In this document: positions 23,600-36,001 of the stretch, one piece after another | How the letters are laid out: every line of letters begins with the position of its first letter | Numbering within the stretch: position 1 is the first letter of the stretch | Assembly: GCA_025093985.1 (NCBI GenBank) | Contig: JACAAK010000008.1 | Coordinates: 868,001-932,000, forward strand | Direction: 5' to 3' | Source: Calvatia gigantea | Taxonomy: Eukaryota; Basidiomycota; Agaricomycetes; Agaricales; Lycoperdaceae | DNA: 64,000 nucleotides | The notes under the pieces: model-generated | The model's input: the letters and a program-made list of their open reading frames with translations, nothing else | Told to the model about the DNA's origin: nothing | The model's database searches: none | Position numbers and translations under genes: made by a program

Positions 23600-24727
23600 A
23601 TAAGCTCGAACCCAGACAAATATAGAGAACCAAATCTCAAAGTCACTGACAATGAATCTGAGACATCAGATGAAGAAAAAACAGGGAACTCTGAAGTACC
23701 TGAAGAACCAACTGGAGGGACACATGACGAACCCAGAGAAAACCCAGCAGAAGAAGAAGTACTATCAGAACTTCTAAACAAACTTGACCTAGCAGAGGAA
23801 GAGTTAATCCATCAGGAGAAATCAGACGAATCAAGCTCAGATGAAACAGAATCAGAAACCAGCTCTGATATGACCAACAATATAGTAGTACCCACAACAG
23901 TGCCCAGTGGGAAAGGCTTAGTACCAGACCCCAGATTTTTCGATGGCACCTGCACCAAATTTGATGACTGGTGAAGAGCAATGACACTTTTCATGAAGTT
24001 CAACAAAATAGTCTCGGTAGATGATAAAGCTATAGCAGTCCTAGCCAGACTAAGAGGAGGAACAGCAGGAGCCTATACTGCAATGAAGGCCCCACAAATC
24101 CTAGACAGAGAAGACTCAGTGAACTGGAAAGCATTCTCTGAGGACTTTAGGAAAACCTTCTCCAATAATGCCTCGAACAGCAAAGTAGAATGGCAAATCG
24201 AGAAATTCAAACAGGGGAACAAAAACACGGCAGACTACCTAATCGAATTCCAAGTCCTAAAAAGCAAGGCAAAAACAGACAACAAACACCCAATGTTCCT
24301 ACTCAAGAAAAACACTAGGCAAGACATCATCCACACCATCACAGGATACCCACCTAGTGCCAGACCAGACACTTATGCAGAATAGACAGAAGCCATCCTC
24401 GCCATAGGACAGGGGTATGAAGCATCAGAATACCAAGGAGATAAGAAGACCAACACCAGAACAACCTATGGAGGAATGGGAGAACCAATGGAAATAGGAA
24501 GCTGACGCCACATTTTCAACACTGAAGGAAAACCCAAATGCTATAATTGCAGCATTTTCAGACATATGGCAAAAGATTGCAAGAAACCCAAAGGGTTAAC
24601 CTGCTACAATTATGGTAAAATGGGCCATATAGCAAAGGCCTGCACTGCACCCAAGAAAATACAGGTCCAAGGAATTGAAGATACTAGTGATGAAGAAAAG
24701 AAGGATTTTTCCAAAGACTCTGAGTAG
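23600..24727 (+). pseudogene. Element D Gag (start codon lost, several stops)
   Basis: The frame begins ATA AGC TCG AAC, where B, C and E have ATG; this is a G-to-A change. It aligns along its length with element C Gag. TGA or TAG codons fall at a Trp (DDW-stop-RAM near 23971), at AEW-stop near 24384 and at Arg (near 24502). The zinc knuckles are damaged: CYNCSIFRHMAKDC, then CYNYGKMGHIAKAC with the second Cys changed to Tyr. It ends at TAG 24725-24727 after GGATTTTTCC. Confidence 0.87.
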
Positions 24728-27700
24728 GTGCTACCTCAAGAGTCAGAAAGCTTGTATCTAGGATATCAGACAAATTCTACACAATTCCTCAGAGAAGAAA
24801 GTGTGAACTAAACCTGAAAGGAAAAATACAGATGGCGAAGAAAGAGATAACAGTAGACACAATTGTTGACTTGGGATGCACAACCAGCAGCATTAGCAAA
24901 AAACTGGTAGACAAGGAAGAACTCCCCATCCAAAAACTAGAACAACAAATCTTGGTATTAAACACAGATGGAACACCAAACCAGGGTGGAAAAGTAATGG
25001 AAACAGCCACAATCAACATAAATATCCAAGAGCACAAAGAATGGATTGAAGCATCAGTTGTACAACTACAGGACCACACAGAAGTTTTCCTGGGGCATGA
25101 CTGGCTAGTCAAATATAACCCAGAAGTAGATTGGAACAACAGAGAAATCAAGTTCACCTGGTGTCCACCAAACTGTCAATTCCCCCACTGAAACATCCCC
25201 ATCATGGAAAAAATACGGAGCATGGCCACTACAAAAGATTTATGGGAAGAAGAAGACAAACCAGACCCAACTAAACCGGAAGATCTACTGGACTATGTAC
25301 AACTGTTCACACATCTATTCAACAAAACAATGTTCAACAAGCTTCCAGAATAAACCGAATGGGACCATGAAATAATCCTAACAGAGGATGCCCCAAAAGA
25401 AATAAGTGCAGGGACATACAACATGACAGTCAAGGAACAGGACAAACTCAAAACATTCATCAAAGAAAATCTAGAATCAGGATGGATATGACCATCAAAA
25501 TCTCCATACACAGCACCAACCTTCTTCATCCCCAAGAAAGACAGATCCACAAGATTGATCCAAGACTACAGATGGTTAAACAATGTAGTAGTCAAGGACA
25601 AAACACTGCTGCCAAGAATTGACAAGGTAATCAACAAGCCTGGGAAGGCCAAATACTTCAATAAGCTCAATATCATCTGGGAGTATAACAATGTCAGGAT
25701 CAAGGAAGGGGACGAATGGAAAGCAGCATTCCTCACCAATGAAGGACTTTTTGAACTAACAGTCATGTATTTCAGCCTTAGCAACTCTCCAGGAACCTTC
25801 TCCAGAATGATGACAAGCATCTTCCACAACCTCTTGCAAAATGGAGACATTGTAAACTCTATGGATGACTTCACCATCCCTGGTGACACCAAAGAACAAC
25901 TAAAAGAACGAATGATATGATTCCTGGAATGTGCAGCACAATACAACCTATGCTTCAAATGAACCAAATACATCTTCAATGCTGAAGAAATCCCAATGCT
26001 AGAAGTCAAAGTAGGACATGGGCAAATTGAAATGGAGGAAGAGAAAGTCAAATCAGTATGAGACTGGGCTGAGCCAAAAAGTACAAAAGGGGTAGAAAAA
26101 TTCCTGGGTTTCACTAATTATTACTGACGTTTCATCAAGAACTTCAGCAAGATTGCAGGGCCACTAAACAAACTCAAAGGAGTCACCACATGGAAGTGGA
26201 ATCAAGAACACCAGACGGCCTTCAATCATCTTAAAAAATGCATCACTGAAGAACCCGTGTTAACCCTACCACAAAGGCAAGGCCAGTTCAGAGTAGAAGC
26301 CGACATGTCAGACTATGCATTAGGAGGTGTGCTATCACAGCTACAGGAGGACAAATGGCACCCAATCACCTTCACATCACGAATACTATTGCCGGCAGAA
26401 TGCAACTATGAAATATATGACAAAGAACTACTGGCCATCATCCATGCCCTGAAAGAATGGAGACACTACCTGCTAGACACTGAAGAAAAGTTTGAAATCT
26501 GGACTGACCATGAAAATTTTAAATACTACTGAGAACCACAAAAACTGAACAGATGACAGGCCCAATGGTACCTATGCTTACAAGACTACGACTTCACACT
26601 GCAACATGTACCCAGAAGAACAAACACAAAGGCTGACCTATTGTCCCGAATCCACCAAATATCAGAAGGACAAGAGAACAAACTAGTCACCATGATCTGA
26701 GAAAGCTGGCTGCAAACAGAAAACATGGATGATACAGTACTCTTATGGGCAGAATTATTCCTCAAGCCAACATTCCTAGAACGAATCTGGAACAAGTCCC
26801 AATGCAAAACAACAGTCCTTACCGAGCTAAGAAAACTGGAGTCCAAACTCACTGAGGACCATGGAATTATCTACAGACAAAATAGTGCATATGTCCCACC
26901 TGACCCAAAACTATGGGAAGAAATTCTAGCACAATATCATGACATTCCAGATGCGGGACACCCAGGTCAGCATAGAATGATGGAACTAATCAACTGCAAT
27001 TACTGGTGGCCAACAATGAGAAAAGATGTAAAGAGGTACATCTGAGGATGCCAAGCCTGCCAGAGGAACAAAACTAGCATAACACCACTCAAGTTACCAC
27101 TTCACCCCCTCCCCATACCAAATGGACCTTGGGAAGAAATCAGCATTGACATGATCGGGCCATTACCAGAATCAGAAGGGAAAGATGCAATACTGGTCAT
27201 CATCAACCAATTCACAAAAATGATATGACTCATAGTGACAACAATGGACATTTCATCCAAAGACATCACAAGGATTTATCGAGATGAAATATGGAAGCTG
27301 CATGGACTGCCACAGAAGGTACTGAGTGACCGAGGACCCCAATTCACATCAGAATTCACCAAGGAATTATTCAAAGGACTCAGCATAGAACGGAACCTAT
27401 CAATGGCATATCACCCACAAACCAATGGACAAACAGAATGCATTAACAGAGAAGTGGAAACATACATCTGCCTGTATTGCAATTATGATCAAAACAATTG
27501 GGCAGAATGGCTCCCCATTGCAGAATTCCAGTACAATGACAAACAACATGGAGGGACACAAGAAACACCATTCTTTCTAAACTATGGAAGGAACCCATGG
27601 AAGGGCAAGAATGAGCCAGCAACAAACAACCTGGTCGCCACAGAATTCCTAAAACACCTTCAGGCTGCCCAAGATAATGCCGCATCAGCACTATGGACAT

Positions 27701-28239
27701 ATCAAGAAAAGATGAAACAGCAACATGACTGCAGTAAACCCCACACCAAGGCACATCAGATAGGCAATGCGGTATGGCTAGAAAACACCAACATCCATAC
27801 CAATCAAACATCAAAGAAGCTAGGCCAAAAATGGTATAGACCTTTCCTTATTAAGGAAAAGATAGGAGAAGCGGCATATTGGCTAGCCCTACCAGAAAAA
27901 TGGGCCATCCATAATGTATTCAATGAACAACTCCTAACACTAGCTCACAAGGCCGAGTTCCCAAGCCAAAGACAACCATCAGTGCCTGACCCGATCATCA
28001 TCAACAATGAAGAAGAGTATGAAGTGGAGGAAATCTGTGGGCAAAGGAAATGTAGAAGAGGCTATCAATTTCTAGTCCATTGGAAGGGATACAGCAATGA
28101 AGAAGATATGTGGACAGTGGAATCCAATTTGACAAATGCTCAAGACGCAATAGCAGATTACCAAAAGAGGCATCCGGAGGATACCCATAAAAAGAGGGGC
28201 AGAAAATCCAAAAAATCATCACCCAGCCAAAGAAACTAG
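24728..28239 (+). pseudogene. Element D Pol: protease, RT, RNase H, integrase, chromodomain (broken)
   Basis: The protease DSG has become DLG (VDLGCTTSSISKKL near 24865), a lost key residue. RT carries SMDD in place of YMDD (near 25860). The RNase H region lies near 26257-26530. Integrase covers about 26930-27600 (HPGQHRMMELINCNYWW; SDRGPQFTSE; YHPQTNGQTE). The chromodomain YQFLVHWKGYSNEEDMWTVE is at about 28060-28130. The last 334 codons (27235-28239) are open. Interruptions are TGA at Arg codons (for example 25918, 26529, 27042, 27227). Pol ends TAG, then CCAGAC, then the ORF3 ATG. Confidence 0.88.
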
Positions 28240-28245
28240 CCAGAC

Positions 28246-29228
28246 ATGCCTTCCTCCCAAGCCAACCATGTCACTATCCATTCCCTCGTCCACCCCAACC
28301 CAACCACAATCTCCTCCATTCCCCTCCCAGAACCAGACAGTAGCCAAGCACCTGCCCTCCAGGGCACTCATTACAACCTCGCCACCACACCATCCCCAGT
28401 GCAGAAACTCCTTGAATCCCTACTAAAAGATGTTGACAAGGCCACCAACAGTGAGATAGAAACCATCACTGCTCAAAACAAGTGGTTAGTCATCAACAGA
28501 CACATTGCTCTTGCTACTGCATACATTACCTTTGCTAACATGTATGCAGGGTTTGCCAACATGTCCTCATCCACAACCAGCACATTCCTGCCATCTTCCA
28601 AGCCTTAGACCAATCCACACTCACATCCAGTGAACAAGACCATGTCCATAGTCTCCACAACCACGTCGACCTCAGACTTGAAGTGTTCAAACACCTCGAT
28701 ATCACCAACATTTTCCTAGAACTCGCCAATGTAGCAATGAACCTACTTAGACATGATAAGACCACCGAAGATCTGGAGATCGATGCCCTCGTCAACAGGA
28801 TCCATAGTATCCTCTCCAAACTTCATACTATGATCAACCCCACACCACCAATCCGATCTGACACACCCATAGACAAAGAAACAACTGTCTCCATAAAAGA
28901 AGAAGTCAACTTACTCCGCCATTTCATAAAAACCATCACTCCACCACAACTCATATCGGTTTTTCTCCCTTCTGCAAGATTCCACACTATGTTACCAGGA
29001 CAAGAAAAGGACCAACACTACTGGAGAACGATAGTCAAGAACTATTGGGACAACTCCACCATGACTGACTTTCCATTCAATGGCATCCCAGTCCCTATCC
29101 ACCAGGACAGTCGAAGCCACTTACCCGTTTTCTTTACACATTTGAATGATGGAAAATACCTCATCAGAGCCACCAAGAAAGCCCTTGCCTCTGCCATAGT
29201 CAATGGCAACTTTGATGAAGCTTCCTGA
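28246..29228 (+). pseudogene. ORF3 of element D (frameshifted)
   Basis: It starts MPSSQANHVTIHSLVHP, 6 nt after the pol stop codon, as in B and C. A frameshift near 28600 separates the first 120 codons from the rest, which stays open from about 28683 to 29228 and contains the conserved PGQEKDQHYW and FPFNGIPVPIHQD blocks. The end is truncated to FDEAS by an early TGA. Family and function are unknown. Confidence 0.83.
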
Positions 29229-29236
29229 GGCATGAA

Positions 29237-29545
29237 TGTTATGGTTTTTTTACTGATCACATCATACTCTGTCACTGTCTGCATTTCTATACCGCTAGTC
29301 TATCTGTTTCACCTATTCCTGTCGAGCAATCTCCAGCTATGACTCATACTAACTACTGCACCAACCTGATCGGATGTTCCATGTAGTAGCCCCATCCATT
29401 CAACTGGATGTCTCTCTGTATTTAAGCGTACATACATTCACTGTATTTGGTACACTTAACCATCTCTTGTTCTCCTCCCCTTACTCACCCTCAAGTCTTA
29501 GCCCAAAGTTGCAACCTGAGGTAAACTCAGACTAAGGTCATAACA
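29237..29545 (+). repeat. Solo LTR nested in element D
   Basis: This 309-bp LTR of the same superfamily but a distinct subtype is flanked by ATGAA (29232-29236) and ATAAA (29546-29550), a target duplication with one G-to-A change. It separates the ORF3 end (GAGGCATGAA) from the polypurine tract (CCAAATTGGGGGGTAT, 29552-29567), which are adjacent in element B. Confidence 0.88.
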
Positions 29546-29567
29546 ATAAAGCCAAATTGGGGGGTAT

Positions 29568-29874
29568 TGTTATGGTTTTTCACTGATCACATTGCACTCC
29601 ATCCTTGTCTGCATTTCTATACCACTAGTACATCTGTTTCATCTATTCCTGTTGAGCGATCTCCAGCTATGACTCGTGATAACTACTACACCTACCTTAC
29701 CGGACATTTCATGTAGTTACTCCATCCATTCAACTGGATGACTCTCTGTATTTAAGTGTACATACACCCACTGTATTCTGTACGCTTAACCATCTCTTGT
29801 TCTCTTCCCCTTACTCACCCTCAAGTCTTAGCCTAAGTCACAACCTGAGGTCTTACCAGACTAAGGTCGTAACA
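29568..29874 (+). repeat. 3' LTR of element D
   Basis: The 307-bp LTR closely matches 23214-23520 and directly follows the polypurine tract. It ends CGTAACA against the CACTA transposase fragment. Confidence 0.92.
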
Positions 29875-31438
29875 GTTTCAAGAACAACAAGGGGACAAGA
29901 GACAATAGATGCTTGTAATTTTCATCCCAGATCTTGAGGCCTTCCTTCTGAAGAGCTGAAATGTGGTAGAGTCCAGGAAAGAGAAAAGATTCAACATTTC
30001 CAGGCTTATTTGGCCCCAGAATAAATCCTCCAGGTATAACATAACACTTCTTGTATTGTTGATTGGGGGGTAGGTCCATGATAACCCATATATACAACCA
30101 ACAGTCAGATGTGCAATGTTGGTAAAGCTAGGCACCATCAAGGGAGAGCATCAGGCAAATGTTGTTTTTGTGGATGACATCATCACTATAAAGCTGGCAG
30201 TAGTCACTGCCCAAGAAAAAATCATCATAGGATTTCAGAAGGCCTATGCCAGGGATAATACTACATAGGACCTCCTGGGTCTTTTGTTGATGATATCACA
30301 TTGCCTTGGCAGTCTGTGGGCTGGCATAAAGGGCTTGAAGGATAGGCCCAATAAGAATAGTAGTAAAGGTATGTGCAGGTACCTTTTTCCCTTTTGCAAA
30401 CTGCTCGGGATTCCAATGTGACAGCCCACATGATGGGCAGAAGTCCAAGTCCTTCACTGGACCTGTGTAGGCAACACATGTCTCGGGGCACATGTCGAAT
30501 AGGATTTCTGTTACGCCTGTGAGATTACGAACTTTCTGGGTAATCTGGTGGTGTGTGAGCAGCTTGCTCTGGGGATAAAATTCGCGGAGACCATTGATAA
30601 CCAATGTGTAGGTTGTATCAGATGAGTTACTCATTGCCATGAACATCTTGAGAGAAACTTTCTCTTCAAGGTTGTCATCGAGATTGGTGTATGTTCTTGT
30701 TGGCTGACGAAGTCACTTGACTTCAGATGAAGACATTCCTAACTGATCAAGTGTTGCGTTCTGAAGGGTATGGATTGAATCAAGGGTGAGCCGTAGATGT
30801 TCTCGGTTCACGTGATGAGCAGCACCCCGTTCCTCGGTATCTTCTTCTTCACTCTGAATGTCATCGGGTGCATTGTTGTTAGCAAGAGGGTCAGGCAAAG
30901 GCTCGGGCTGGGATTGTTGTCTGTTCTGCTGGTCAACAATCCCAGCCTCAGGCGAGGGGTGATATGGCTCAGGAAAGTGGTCGGAAATGATTGGATTACT
31001 TGGATCCATTGATTCGGCATTCCAGTTCTGTGTTGGTGAATGGATGCTACTCGTAGGTGCAAGAGGTACCTGGAAGGGAGTCAATTATATACAACAACCA
31101 CCAAATAGTAAACAACACTTTACATTATCTACAGAATCTATCCGCGAGGTTGTTGCCACAGCCGCAGCTGTGGTTGCAGCTGCAGCTGCAGCCTCTGACT
31201 GCTCTTTCATTTTTCGTTGATAAACAAAGTATGCAGTGTGGCCGAGAGATCTCCCACTTTGCTGGCAAGCTTCGCGTGGACACCAATATCGACCAATCGT
31301 TGAATTATATCCATATGTTTTCGCAGACGGCGCAGCAACGGCCGATGAGACAGGTGTTTGGGCAAAGGGACCCTTATGGGTCCCAGTTATGCACTCGGAA
31401 TTGGTGGATGTCTCGGAATCGGAATCGCTAGAGGACAT
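29875..31438 (-). pseudogene. CACTA (EnSpm-like) Tnp2 transposase, 5' part
   Basis: On the minus strand exon 1 starts MSSSDSDSETSTNSECITGT and has a CPREACQ motif and a poly-Ala stretch. A short intron (donor GTAAAGTG near 31120) leads into an acidic linker. The Tnp2 region follows: FDMCPETCVAYTGP with CPSCG (zinc-binding type), then SLDGA-stop-LYQH, LYIWVIMDLPPNQQYKK and VIPGGFILGPNKPGNVES, a series typical of fungal Tnp2 domains. It stops abruptly at the element D LTR (LLFLKL), so the C-terminal half is missing. Stops include TGA at Arg (EVK-stop-LRQP) and TAG where Gln is expected (DGA-stop-LYQ). Not functional. Confidence 0.8.
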
Positions 31439-32749
31439 CGGGATCGATTAAACAAAGTACCCCGTAAACACTTCCACAGACTTCCGCTGGCTCCGGCAAA
31501 CTACATGGATACACAACACGAGCAGCTTACAAAGTCCCTTGACTCGTGTGAAACCCGCTAAGTTCCATCAGATGCGTGTGATCAGCAACGTCATTCACCC
31601 TGGTTTCCACTCAGCTCGTCTGACCTCGTTTTCTAGAGTCTGCCTCGTTTGAGCCCGGCTACAGTCGCGGACAGGCAAAATCAACCAATTTTTCCGAAGT
31701 TATAGTTTTTTTAAAAATAACCCTGGAAACAATTCTTCTCATCGAAGGCTGTCAGGAAAACTCAAAATCATAATATTCTATCGAGCCGTTCCTCTGCAAA
31801 ATGCTAAATAAGGAAATAAGCCCAAAAAATTGGCAGAGGACCGCAATTTCTATAGAAATTTATGAAAATATGTGCAATCAATTCCTTTTGCTAAAGCACG
31901 AACAACCCCAGGTTTTCAAACAATTTTAACGAGCCAATGTCACGTTATTAATTGAACATTGATAATCATTATTAAACCATTTTATATCACCACCGGAACT
32001 ATTCCACCAGAAAAAAGGGCAAAGCGCAGTATAGGAGGGTTTATATGATAATGGTGTGCTCGCCTATGCTTGCTTCAGCATTGACCTCATTCCTTGTGCA
32101 AATCAAGCCATAGGCCACTGGGGATGGGGCTGATCGGCCAAGCACCGCCACTTGATACATGTCGAAACTTGAATAAAAATGATGGGATCACGCTATCAGC
32201 CGGTAGCAACACCCACCGTCCCTCTGACTTCGAAAAATCTGGCCGGAGGTTGTAACTGATGTGACCACCCGAAAGGGGGGGACCTCGGGGGGACCCATCC
32301 GAACACCGAGCAGCCGATGGTATCCTTGGATTTCGGCCATATATGTTGCGAAAAATTTGTGAAAAATTTTGGCAGTGACCCAAAACTCATGAGAAAAATC
32401 CGAAAGTTGTGTATTTCGACGTATTCCATGAATCCAACTCTATAGCCAAGATTTCGTGCAATTTTATCGAGCCGATCGTGAGATATTAAATTTGTTGATT
32501 TTGCTTGTCCGCAACTGTAGATTCCGCGGGTTTCTCACTGGGATTCAACACTCCCTTCCCGTCTGATGGCGTCACAGGTGAGTTTGTTACCTACCACAAG
32601 ATGGATTCCCCTACCACACTGAGACTGACTTCCCTTGCCCTTTCGCCAGGTGCGCCCAAATCCTATAACTCAGGCAGAATTCGAGACAAATCCCAAAAAT
32701 GCTTTATACTTCAACCGCACAGAGTTAACGAAGATAGACATGGGCTAAA
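31439..32749. other. Intergenic region, no gene recognised
   Basis: It separates the CACTA remnant from the MFS gene stop. AT-rich parts with several A/T-run and AAATTTTT motifs (31680-32000, 32340-32480) are present, but no supported gene, RNA gene or repeat boundary. It contains the 3' flank of the transporter gene. Confidence 0.5.
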
Positions 32750-34656
32750 TTACAGCAAATATATGTAGGGTTTGAGTTCAGGATTTCGTTTAACGGCTTC
32801 TTCTGCACTCCTATTCTGAGAAGCCAGGTATAACCGGAAGACGAAACACATGAGGATTGTGATACCAGCAGCGGCGATAGAGATACCGAAGGAGATCGTA
32901 TATTGCGGACCCCAGCGCAGAGGAAAGATGTACGAACCAGCCAAAGAACCGAGCTGCGAAAAGGCCACAACAAGACCAAGCGTAACGGCCTTCTTTGCTG
33001 GGGGAGTAGTGATAGTATTACTAACCCAGGCAAGGATGACGACAAATCCACCGGGAATAGCTTGCATTAAAAAACTAAAAACCTATCAATACTTCGGTTG
33101 TGGAAGATAAACGGGCAGCCTTACATAGAGGTGTAACGAACAGCAACGTTCATCGTTGACATGGCCATGATCCACCCAACTGCGGAGACGCATAGAGCAC
33201 AGGCAATGTGAGGAAAGCGCATCTGAACGTGATCCGAATGTCTAAGTTATAGGTCAGGAGTGTATAATTCTTCATTGATTGGAGCAGAAGACGGACCTGG
33301 AGAACAGAAAGGTAAGGAGGGCAGAAGCAAAGCCCGGCGGGGCACAAAGAACAAGTGTGATGGTGTTGTTGTATCCCAACGTCTTGACGATAGTGGGAAA
33401 GTATTGATAGAATCCTTGGGAGAGCTGATATGCAGCAACACAGAGGGCGAGCCACCAGACCTTCCAGTCTTTCACGGCCAATATAAATCCTTCCCTTTGG
33501 GAGACATCAGGAACTTTGGCCAGGTCTTCAATTTCTTCCTGCTTGCGCTGCCGTGCAATCTTTAAAAGTTCCGGGCTAAGCCACTTCTCGCTTGACCGAC
33601 TATTTGGGAAGTCGGGGAGGATAAAGAAGGCGGGGACAGTTATAATGAAGGTGATGGCTCCCTCGATGAAGAAAACCCATCTTAGGAGTTGATAGAATGA
33701 GACTGGCGCAGGCCTACTCAATTAATGATAAGCCCACCTCCAAGCACGGTATCCTCCCACATTTTCCATTTTATCAAGAATTCCCGATGCAAGGAGCTGT
33801 CCGAAAGCTGCGCTGACCAGCAACCCAACCCATAATAGGCAATTTCGCAAGCCAAGCTCCTCTTAACAGAGGTCGGTTATGTCTCGATTGCATATTGAGG
33901 TGAAGACGTACTCTGAGTGTACCATGATGACAACGTAAAGAGTGCCCCTGGAAGGAACGCCGACTCGACAAATCCAAGGAAGAAACGACATAAGACGGCT
34001 CCTTCGAAGCTAGAAATAAAAGTCAACCCGAGGCACGGAATCAGAAGGACTGGTGAGTTACTTCCGAGTAAAACCTGAATCTACATGAGCATAAAACAGG
34101 GGTTTGGATCAGGGATATACTCACCGGTACAAACCGATACAATAGCCCATAAAACTGAGCAACCAGGAAGGTAGAGCGACGGCCTACCAAGACGGTGCAA
34201 AAACATATTTCTACGCTCAAGGTGAATTCTAAAGTAAAGACGAAATAATGTTCCCACTACGCACGACGGCACCATCATGAAAATATATCCAACGTAGAAA
34301 ATGGATAGTACAGTTTCGTACTGCGCCTTATGGGAGTCGAGTTTGAGGTCAGCCTCAAAGCCTCTCAATCGAGCCACACTGGAAAATTTATGAGAACCAG
34401 CAGTGCCGAGAAACGATTACTTACGCGACATTTGTGCGATCGATCTACATATGTAGCGGTCAGAACAAGCACCAATCGCAACGGGGATTAGACTCACGTA
34501 GTTGAACGTGAAAATCACCATCAACATCGTCATCCGCAAGTCGAGAGCACGGACCAGTTTGCGTTCTAGCTTGTGGCGGTCCTCACTGTCACCATTGTTT
34601 AGTTCGGGCTGAGACGTGTCCTCCGCCTTTTCGTCGGAGTAGGTAGAGAGCGGCAT
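32750..34656 (-). CDS. MFS transporter, allantoate permease (Dal5-like) family
   Basis: This is a spliced gene on the minus strand. It begins MPLSTYSDEKAEDTS (an upstream ATG at 34686 is also possible) and ends KPYIYLL. Family motifs appear in order: DLRMTMLMVIFTFNY (TM1), IDRTNVA encoded by a 20-nt exon, ARLRGFEADLKL, YETVLSIFYVGYIFMMVPS, RPSLYLPGCSVLW, GAVLCRFFLGFVESAFLPGA, ARNCLL-type loop, WVFFIEGAITFIITVPAFF, DWKVWWLALC, VILAWVSNTIT and SYIFPLRWGPQYTIS. This matches the 12-helix anion:cation symporter family (Dal5, nicotinate and vitamin carriers). It should take up a small organic anion at the plasma membrane; the substrate cannot be told. At least eight introns. No damage seen. Confidence 0.85.
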
Positions 34657-36001
34657 AGTACTGAGCCCTGGGAGGCTGGAATGCACAAAACGAAGTTGTT
34701 ATTCTTTTATAACAGTTTCTTATATCCTGATTGGGTCGACACCCAAGGACCCCAACAAGGAAAATCAGTGGTCTCAAATACCAAAGGGACTTACCCTGAA
34801 TGATATCCGGCAGGTTCTTTAGGGTCAACTTCCATACCACCCTATCGTTCCCGCGCTGGTTCATGAGGATATGACGCAGCAGGTGATGAAGTAACGGGTT
34901 GGTGAGGTTGCCGGCATAAGACAGGCGTCACCGATAAATTCTGGGCTTTCCTGTACCACCAGATAAGTACGGTACAATCAGGGAATAAGTACTTCACCAA
35001 CGATATAACGCTGGGGAAGGACAGTCTTCGTTGATCGCACTCTCAGTCTCCAAGGAATGCGTTAGGATGCAATTTGCAGTTAGATCTCATGAGACGGGTT
35101 CTGCGCCACTTTGCGTCCTGACTGACCTGTCAGGATGAACGGAGCCTTGATATCTGAGAAAATGAAGTTTGAGGTCGATCCGAGGAGAGACATGCGGTTC
35201 AGAACGTCGGAAAACCGGTTGTGGCAATATGTACCACACTAGCTTTAGGCAGTTGTTGCTCGACTGTTGCTGGTATGTGGTAGCGAAGGGGGGGCTGCAC
35301 CTTTGCGCGAGCCCTTGTGCTGGCCAGCTTGGGTTCGATAAGCAGTTCAAATGAGAAACTGGGGCGCGCAATGCTGCAATTCGGTTGAAGTGTCCGCAAA
35401 GCGCAGTGGGAATTTCCGGAATGTGGTACTTCTTTGCGGACACTGACTGTGACCTTCAACCAAGATAAGAATCGTGAATAGAGTGACCTAGTAATATTTT
35501 GGTTCAAAATACGTAGCGGAGCATTTTGTAAGCTGGACCTTGGGTGGGAGTGTTGAGAACCCAAAATCGCATATGACTTGGGGAACGACTTGCAGTTCAT
35601 CTCGCCCACCGATTTGACGTCATCGAATCAGTACGACATCCACGATACGTCGACCCTCGATTCCTTCGTTTTCCAGGCTCGTTGTGCTTCTAATCTGAGT
35701 CGAACACCACTCGTCCGCAAGGCGCTTGATGAGCGCACCACCTATTCTATCGCTCGTAGCAAGGGTCATTCAGAGGACTTGACACAAACTGAATTGTAAG
35801 TTGATTGAGCACGTCGACCCAGGTCTTACAACGTGATGGGTTTTCCGAAGATCATAATTGGGAGAAAGGGTGTATTAGGTTCTTTTCGTTATGGGGGCGG
35901 GTCTGGTTCATGGATACTGTATTCGAGCCAACCACCATCAGGGCGCTGGGTAAGGAAAGCCACAGGCCTCAGGATTTTCTCCCACGTGAGCACAAGAACA
36001 A
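34657..36001. other. Intergenic region between MFS and rhamnosidase genes
   Basis: It holds the 5' flank of the transporter gene and the 3' flank of the rhamnosidase gene. Several short open frames overlap on both strands without recognisable domains or splice support. No RNA gene seen. Confidence 0.45.

Larger units (their letters stand above)
23214..29874 (+). mobile_element. Element D: decayed chromodomain retrotransposon with nested solo LTR
   Basis: The LTRs are 23214-23520 and 29568-29874 (307 bp, TGTTATGG to CGTAACA). Gag, pol and ORF3 follow in the plus orientation. The flanks TGTCC (left) and GTTTC (right) do not form a target duplication, and the right end abuts a truncated CACTA transposase, so one end has probably been rearranged. 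Many C-to-T and G-to-A changes disrupt every frame, including loss of the gag start codon. A second, different LTR (29237-29545) sits between ORF3 and the polypurine tract. Confidence 0.92.

Noticed and set aside
31150..31200. GCAGCTGCAGCTGCAGC as a microsatellite or structural repeat
   Set aside because: It is simply the poly-Ala coding stretch of the Tnp2 exon.
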